A stretch of DNA of 9,777 nucleotides from Lentisphaerota bacterium. GTDB lineage: Bacteria; Verrucomicrobiota; Lentisphaeria; Victivallales; GWF2-50-93. Below, piece by piece: positions 7,321 to 9,777 of the stretch. Position numbers and translations under genes: made by a program. A model generated the notes under the pieces. The model was not told the origin of the DNA, did not search any database, and worked only from the letters and a program-made list of their open reading frames with translations. The DNA lies in NCBI GenBank assembly GCA_025360875.1, contig JANYBI010000241.1, positions 1-9,777 of the forward strand, read 5' to 3'. Position 1 is the first letter of the stretch. Every line of letters begins with the position of its first letter.

Positions 7321-7354
7321 TATAATCGACATCGCATGAATTTTCATGAATTTT
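7321..7354 (+). promoter_or_regulatory. Promoter and candidate operator of the PIN toxin-antitoxin pair
   Basis: A perfect TATAAT lies at 7321-7326. The nearest -35 candidate, TTGTCG (7301-7306), gives a short 14-nt spacer, typical of promoters that need or resist a regulator. Just downstream, where transcription would start (about 7333), is a direct repeat: atgaatttt at 7336-7344 and again at 7346-7354, exactly 10 bp apart. The first copy also forms an inverted repeat, CATGAA-tt-TTCATG (7335-7348). Repeats on one helix face over the start site fit an autorepression operator. Operator function is inference. Confidence 0.45.
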
Positions 7355-7415
7355 GATAAATTTCATTTAGCACTGTTTTCAAGAGGTGCTTCCAGAAGAA
7401 GGATTAATGTAACTG

Positions 7416-7901
7416 ATGAAGCCCAGAGTATACATAGAAACGACAATCCCGAGTTTTTACTTTGAAATCAGAACACAGCCTGACATGATTGCAAGGAGAA
7501 ACTGGACGGTCGATTGGTGGAATCATTGCCGAACCAAATTCGAACTTGTTACAAGTTTGCCGGTCATAGAAGAACTTCAGGATGGAAGTCACCCCAATAA
7601 GAAACAAGCCCTTGAATTGATTTCAAAAATACCGCTTCTGCATATTGAAGACAAGATCGGGAGAATAGTAGAAGCCTATGTTTCAAACAAGCTCATGCCT
7701 AACGAACCCAAAGGCGATGCTCTTCATCTTGCTCTTGCGTCATATCACAACTGCCATTTTCTTCTGACATGGAACTGCTCGCATCTTGCAAATGCGAACA
7801 AGTTTGAGCATATTAGGCACATTAACACTTTGCTCGGATTGTCTGTGCCGGTCTTGGCCACTCCAAACGAGCTTATGGTTCTCAAGGAGGTTGAAAAATG
7901 A
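7416..7901 (+). CDS. PIN-domain protein, VapC-like toxin
   Basis: A 161-residue PIN-domain protein, the fold of VapC ribonuclease toxins. The first strand ends in VYIETTIPSFY, with E8 where many PIN proteins have Asp. PVIEEL gives E52/E53, GDALHLALASY gives D101, and FLLTWNCSHLANANKF gives N120 at the fourth acidic position. E8 and the TWN form agree with a PIN subgroup that I recall with YIETTIPS and LLTWN motifs, so these are probably group features and not damage. The expected activity is magnesium-dependent RNA cleavage; the target is unknown. Its stop overlaps the start of a 54-residue gene (ATGA), making a toxin-first pair. The Shine-Dalgarno-like AAGAAGGA (7396-7403) is 12 nt from the ATG but only 3 nt from an ATG-TAA start-stop at 7407-7412, which may lower toxin translation. 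Confidence 0.85.
   Translation: MKPRVYIETTIPSFYFEIRTQPDMIARRNWTVDWWNHCRTKFELVTSLPVIEELQDGSHPNKKQALELISKIPLLHIEDKIGRIVEAYVSNKLMPNEPKGDALHLALASYHNCHFLLTWNCSHLANANKFEHIRHINTLLGLSVPVLATPNELMVLKEVEK
7884..7890 (+). promoter_or_regulatory. Strong ribosome binding site for the antitoxin, inside the toxin gene
   Basis: AAGGAGG, a perfect Shine-Dalgarno, lies in the last codons of the PIN gene, 7 nt before the ATG at 7898. It is far better than the toxin's own site, which would favour more antitoxin than toxin from the shared mRNA. It is also what decides the start of the small downstream gene. Confidence 0.75.
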
Positions 7902-8062
7902 AAAAGGATATCGCGGTACAGGAAATACGGGATACGAGATCCAGGATATCTGCCAGATATGGACATAGCACGAAGCGGCTCATCGACCATTACAAGAAAA
8001 TGGAGAAAAAATACCGCAGTCGGCTTATTGTAGACGATTCAAGGCATTTTGTAAAAGCTTGA
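7898..8062 (+). CDS. Small antitoxin-like partner of the PIN protein
   Basis: A 54-residue protein, short enough to be missed by gene callers. It begins MKKDIAVQEIRDTRSRISAR and continues YGHSTKRLIDHYKKMEKKYR, ending HFVKA. The pattern EIRxxRxxIS...YGH...LIDHYKKMEKKYR predicts two helices rich in Arg and Lys. It resembles small, usually unnamed proteins that I recall encoded beside this PIN subgroup. The ATG overlaps the toxin stop by 4 nt and follows a perfect AAGGAGG, so co-translation is likely. By position it should be the antitoxin, binding and silencing the PIN protein and perhaps the operator at 7335-7354. No AbrB, RHH or Phd domain is recognisable, so DNA binding is not shown by sequence. 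The reverse order (toxin first) is less common than vapBC. Confidence 0.75.
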   Translation: MKKDIAVQEIRDTRSRISARYGHSTKRLIDHYKKMEKKYRSRLIVDDSRHFVKA

Positions 8063-8179
8063 CAGTTTCATAATTTAACAAAGAACGGTGCCATGCTGGT
8101 GAAGTTGTTTGTAATATGCAAGTAAGGCTCCATACAAGAATATCACCGCATCACATGCCACATCAGTCACTTCCGCAGC
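8063..8179. other. Spacer between antitoxin and membrane protein, nothing recognised
   Basis: No clear promoter, terminator or gene. The short frame starting ATG at about 8092 ends after ten codons and looks random. Confidence 0.3.
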
Positions 8180-8854
8180 ATGGAAACGTCTTCCTGCACC
8201 GTCTTCCTCAAGGAGTATATGCGAAGTATAGCTGGACAACCTGACAGCGGACGGCTTTACGAGAAAAGAAAGCTCTGCCTGTTGTTTATATTGTTGCTGT
8301 CTTTATGGAGTGTGATTACAGCTCTTCAGTGGTTTTCATTACTCTCATCAGTAATTACATTTGTTTTAGTATATATTATTTTAGCTCTTCTCTTTTTGTC
8401 AATGAGTGAAATCCATAAACTACAATCTGCCAGCGGGGTACGTCGGGTTCTGCAAAAGCTTCTGGCTAATACAGACAAAGAGACTAAGGATTGGGCTGTT
8501 GATGTTCTAATAAATGCTCATATAGCACTTCACCCGGCAGTGCTATATTCTCCTGCCACTTTGTTCTTATTAGGATACTTGTTTAAATATAATGATAATA
8601 AAGAGGGTGACGTTTTCATTTCCAAGGCCATAGAGCGAGACCACCGTTTGCAGTCCATGAAGTTTGAGAATGGAAACGAAAAGGAATGTTTCCAATATCT
8701 GATTAATGAGCTAGAGGTAGACCCTTCTCTTAAAAGCGTATCTTTTTATAGAAAGGCATGGAACAATACTATTTTAAGAAACACTCTGATATTAGGTCTA
8801 ATCATCATCTTGCTAATTCACTACTTCTTTCAGATAGCAAAGATATTTAGGTAG
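8180..8854 (+). CDS. Membrane protein of unknown function with one Sel1-like segment
   Basis: A 224-residue protein that I do not recognise. Hydrophobic segments at about 32-50 and 54-74 form an N-terminal hairpin, a third lies at about 201-218, and the middle (about 76-195) is a soluble helical region. Within it, SPATLFLLGYLFKYNDNKEG and the following SKAIERDH resemble a single Sel1/TPR-type unit, suggesting protein-protein contact. Two membrane segments, a soluble domain and a third segment suggest a cytoplasmic middle domain if the N-terminus is inside. There is no Shine-Dalgarno before the ATG at 8180. The in-frame ATG at 8219 (M14) has AAGGAG at 8210-8215, only 3 nt away, and is a serious alternative start. 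Composition is AT-rich, like the neighbouring PIN module and unlike the Fic gene. It stands alone between two toxin-like modules, so a defence or stress role could be guessed but nothing supports it directly. Confidence 0.7.
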   Translation: METSSCTVFLKEYMRSIAGQPDSGRLYEKRKLCLLFILLLSLWSVITALQWFSLLSSVITFVLVYIILALLFLSMSEIHKLQSASGVRRVLQKLLANTDKETKDWAVDVLINAHIALHPAVLYSPATLFLLGYLFKYNDNKEGDVFISKAIERDHRLQSMKFENGNEKECFQYLINELEVDPSLKSVSFYRKAWNNTILRNTLILGLIIILLIHYFFQIAKIFR

Positions 8855-8905
8855 GCAATCCATTGTAGGAGTTCTATCAAGAAGTGGGAGTCTCCGCAAT
8901 GTTGG

Positions 8906-8922
8906 GCGACCAAAGAGGTCGC
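8906..8922. repeat. Short GC-rich hairpin after the membrane protein gene
   Basis: gcgacc (8906-8911) and ggtcgc (8917-8922) form a perfect 6-bp stem with a 5-nt loop, about 50 nt after the membrane-protein stop. There is no following T-run, so an intrinsic terminator is not supported. It may be a small regulatory hairpin or chance. Confidence 0.3.
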
Positions 8923-9046
8923 GCGTGAAAGAAACTGAGCTCATAACATTTGCTGATAGGAATTTTGATTTCATGATGCGGGTAAGATAGTCTGGGAACG
9001 GTGAGGAATCAAGGCGGACGGACTGGCTGTCTGAATTCCTGCCCCG

Positions 9047-9090
9047 TGCGGAGAATATGCGTGCCAATCTCCGCAGATTATGCGGAGATT
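9047..9090. promoter_or_regulatory. Candidate operator array upstream of the Fic gene
   Basis: The octamer TGCGGAGA occurs at 9047-9054 and 9081-9088 and its complement TCTCCGCA at 9068-9075. The last two lie in a perfect inverted repeat, AATCTCCGCA-gatta-TGCGGAGATT (9066-9090). A fourth copy is at 8891-8898. The array ends just before the -35 region of the Fic promoter, a good place for a repressor, perhaps the Fic protein itself or a partner. I recall similar GCGGAGA repeats before other Fic genes, from memory and unchecked. Confidence 0.6.
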
Positions 9091-9093
9091 ATA

Positions 9094-9122
9094 TTGTTTT
9101 CCATAGCAAGGCAGGTTATAAT
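9094..9122 (+). promoter_or_regulatory. Promoter of the Fic gene, predicting a leaderless mRNA
   Basis: TTGTTT (9094-9099), a 17-nt spacer and a perfect TATAAT (9117-9122). Transcription would begin near 9129, within a few bases of the ATG at 9132. An in-frame TGA at 9123-9125 excludes an earlier start, and no Shine-Dalgarno fits in the gap, so the message is probably leaderless. Confidence 0.5.
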
Positions 9123-9131
9123 TGAGCCTTC

Positions 9132-9777
9132 ATGAAGAAATGCAAATACATCTATCAGCTTCCTGGCTGGCCTGAATTCAGGTGGGATATCGTCGCCCTG
9201 GCGCCAATCCTCGCTGAAGTCCGCCACCGTCAGGGGCTTTTGCTTGGACACATGCAGTCTCTTGGCTTTTCCTTGCAGCGAGAGGCCACCTTGCAGACTA
9301 TCACGCTTGATGTTGTCAAGTCAAGCGAAATTGAAGGAGTGCACCTCAATGAGAAACAAGTCCGTTCCTCGGTGGCGCGCCGTCTTGGGATAGATATCGC
9401 CGGTGCGACATCAGCCGACCAGCGTATCGATGGTGTCGTGGAGATGATGCTCGATGCCACGCAAAATTACAAGCAGCCGCTTAGCGCCAAGCGTCTCTGC
9501 GGCTGGCATGCGTCACTTTTTCCAACAGGCCGCAGTGGCATGCGTACCATCATTTCAGGCGAGTGGCGGAAAAACGCTTCCGATGATCCGATGCAGGTCG
9601 TATCTGGAGTTTATGGCCGCGAAAAGGTCCACTTCGAAGCACCGTCGGGGGACTTGGTGCCAAAAGAGATGGATGCTCTCATTTCATGGTTCAACGATGA
9701 GACAAATCTGGATCCTGTGCTGAAAGCCGGTGTCGCTCACCTGTGGATGGTCACAGTCCATCCGTTCGATGACGGCA
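9132..9777 (+). CDS. Fic-domain protein with DUF4172 N-terminus (partial, 3' end missing)
   Basis: 215 full codons are present before the window edge. The start, MKKCKYIYQLPGWPEFRWDI, is the signature of the DUF4172 domain found ahead of Fic domains. The segment SSEIEG (64-69) matches the class II inhibitory motif [S/T]xxxE[G/N], in which E68 would block the ATP site. SGEWRKN and PMQVVSGVYGREKVHFEAP lead into the Fic core, and HLWMVTVHPFDDG (catalytic H210) is the start of HPFxDGNGR, cut off by the edge. Fic proteins of this type usually transfer AMP from ATP to a hydroxyl side chain of a target protein, and the inhibitory helix on the same chain keeps the enzyme low in activity. The C-terminal part, often a winged helix, is outside the window. 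The start is certain because a stop lies three codons upstream. It is GC-richer than the preceding membrane protein, and its promoter and operator are its own. Confidence 0.9.
   Translation, partial: MKKCKYIYQLPGWPEFRWDIVALAPILAEVRHRQGLLLGHMQSLGFSLQREATLQTITLDVVKSSEIEGVHLNEKQVRSSVARRLGIDIAGATSADQRIDGVVEMMLDATQNYKQPLSAKRLCGWHASLFPTGRSGMRTIISGEWRKNASDDPMQVVSGVYGREKVHFEAPSGDLVPKEMDALISWFNDETNLDPVLKAGVAHLWMVTVHPFDDG

Noticed and set aside
7144..7347. Minus-strand frames between the GT4 and PIN genes as a possible small gene
   Set aside because: Composition looks random, with no ribosome binding site and no family pattern. The region holds the PIN promoter.
8813..9067. Minus-strand frame of 84 codons overlapping the end of the membrane protein and the Fic upstream region
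   Set aside because: No protein family pattern, and it covers the repeat-type operator region, which explains that sequence better.
9454..9723. Open frame of 89 codons on the + strand inside the Fic gene
   Set aside because: It overlaps the Fic frame, which carries the DUF4172 and Fic motifs; this frame has none.

Overview
The window looks like an accessory region of a Gram-negative, probably PVC-group bacterium. Lentisphaerota/Victivallales or a relative is my best guess. It rests on a GH38 mannosidase-type protein, a HAD protein carrying an N-terminal segment that I associate with gut anaerobes and PVC bacteria, and a palindromic 'cacaaagtcacagagccacaaag'-type intergenic repeat that I associate with PVC and Bacteroidetes genomes. 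This placement is inference; there is no rRNA or other marker gene in the window. Base composition is uneven: the GH38 and Fic genes are visibly GC-richer than the small secreted protein (3372-3791), the PIN/antitoxin pair and the membrane protein (8180-8854). That suggests a mosaic.

Layout. (1) 1-63: first codons of a leftward gene starting with a signal peptide, cut by the window edge. (2) 263-3061: a cytoplasmic, MngB-like GH38 protein whose catalytic nucleophile Asp appears to be Asn. (3) 3062-3371: an intergenic element bounded by 27-bp imperfect inverted repeats with an internal hairpin, followed by a short reading frame that reads like a signal peptide and overlaps the next gene by ATGA. 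(4) 3372-3791: a small secreted protein of unknown function. (5) 3871-7181: a three-gene unit, HAD phosphatase-like protein then two GT4 glycosyltransferases, the last two overlapping by 4 nt. It is probably part of a surface polysaccharide or glycoconjugate locus. (6) 7416-8062: a toxin-antitoxin-like pair in reverse order, a PIN-domain protein followed by a 54-residue partner, with a perfect -10 box and a repeat-type operator candidate upstream. (7) 8180-8854: an orphan membrane protein with a Sel1-like segment. (8) 8855-9777: a regulatory region with four copies of the octamer TGCGGAGA/TCTCCGCA, followed by a DUF4172-type Fic protein that runs off the right edge just inside its HPFxDGNGR motif.

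How the genes work together. The HAD-GT-GT unit is the only clear metabolic operon. The PIN pair and the Fic gene are separate self-regulating modules of the toxin-antitoxin or signalling kind, each with its own promoter and repeat-type operator candidate. The most interesting signals are the Asp-to-Asn change in the GH38 active site, the octamer array and apparently leaderless start of the Fic gene, and the structured repeat element with the cryptic signal-peptide reading frame next to it. I do not see a complete multi-gene system that is clearly new.
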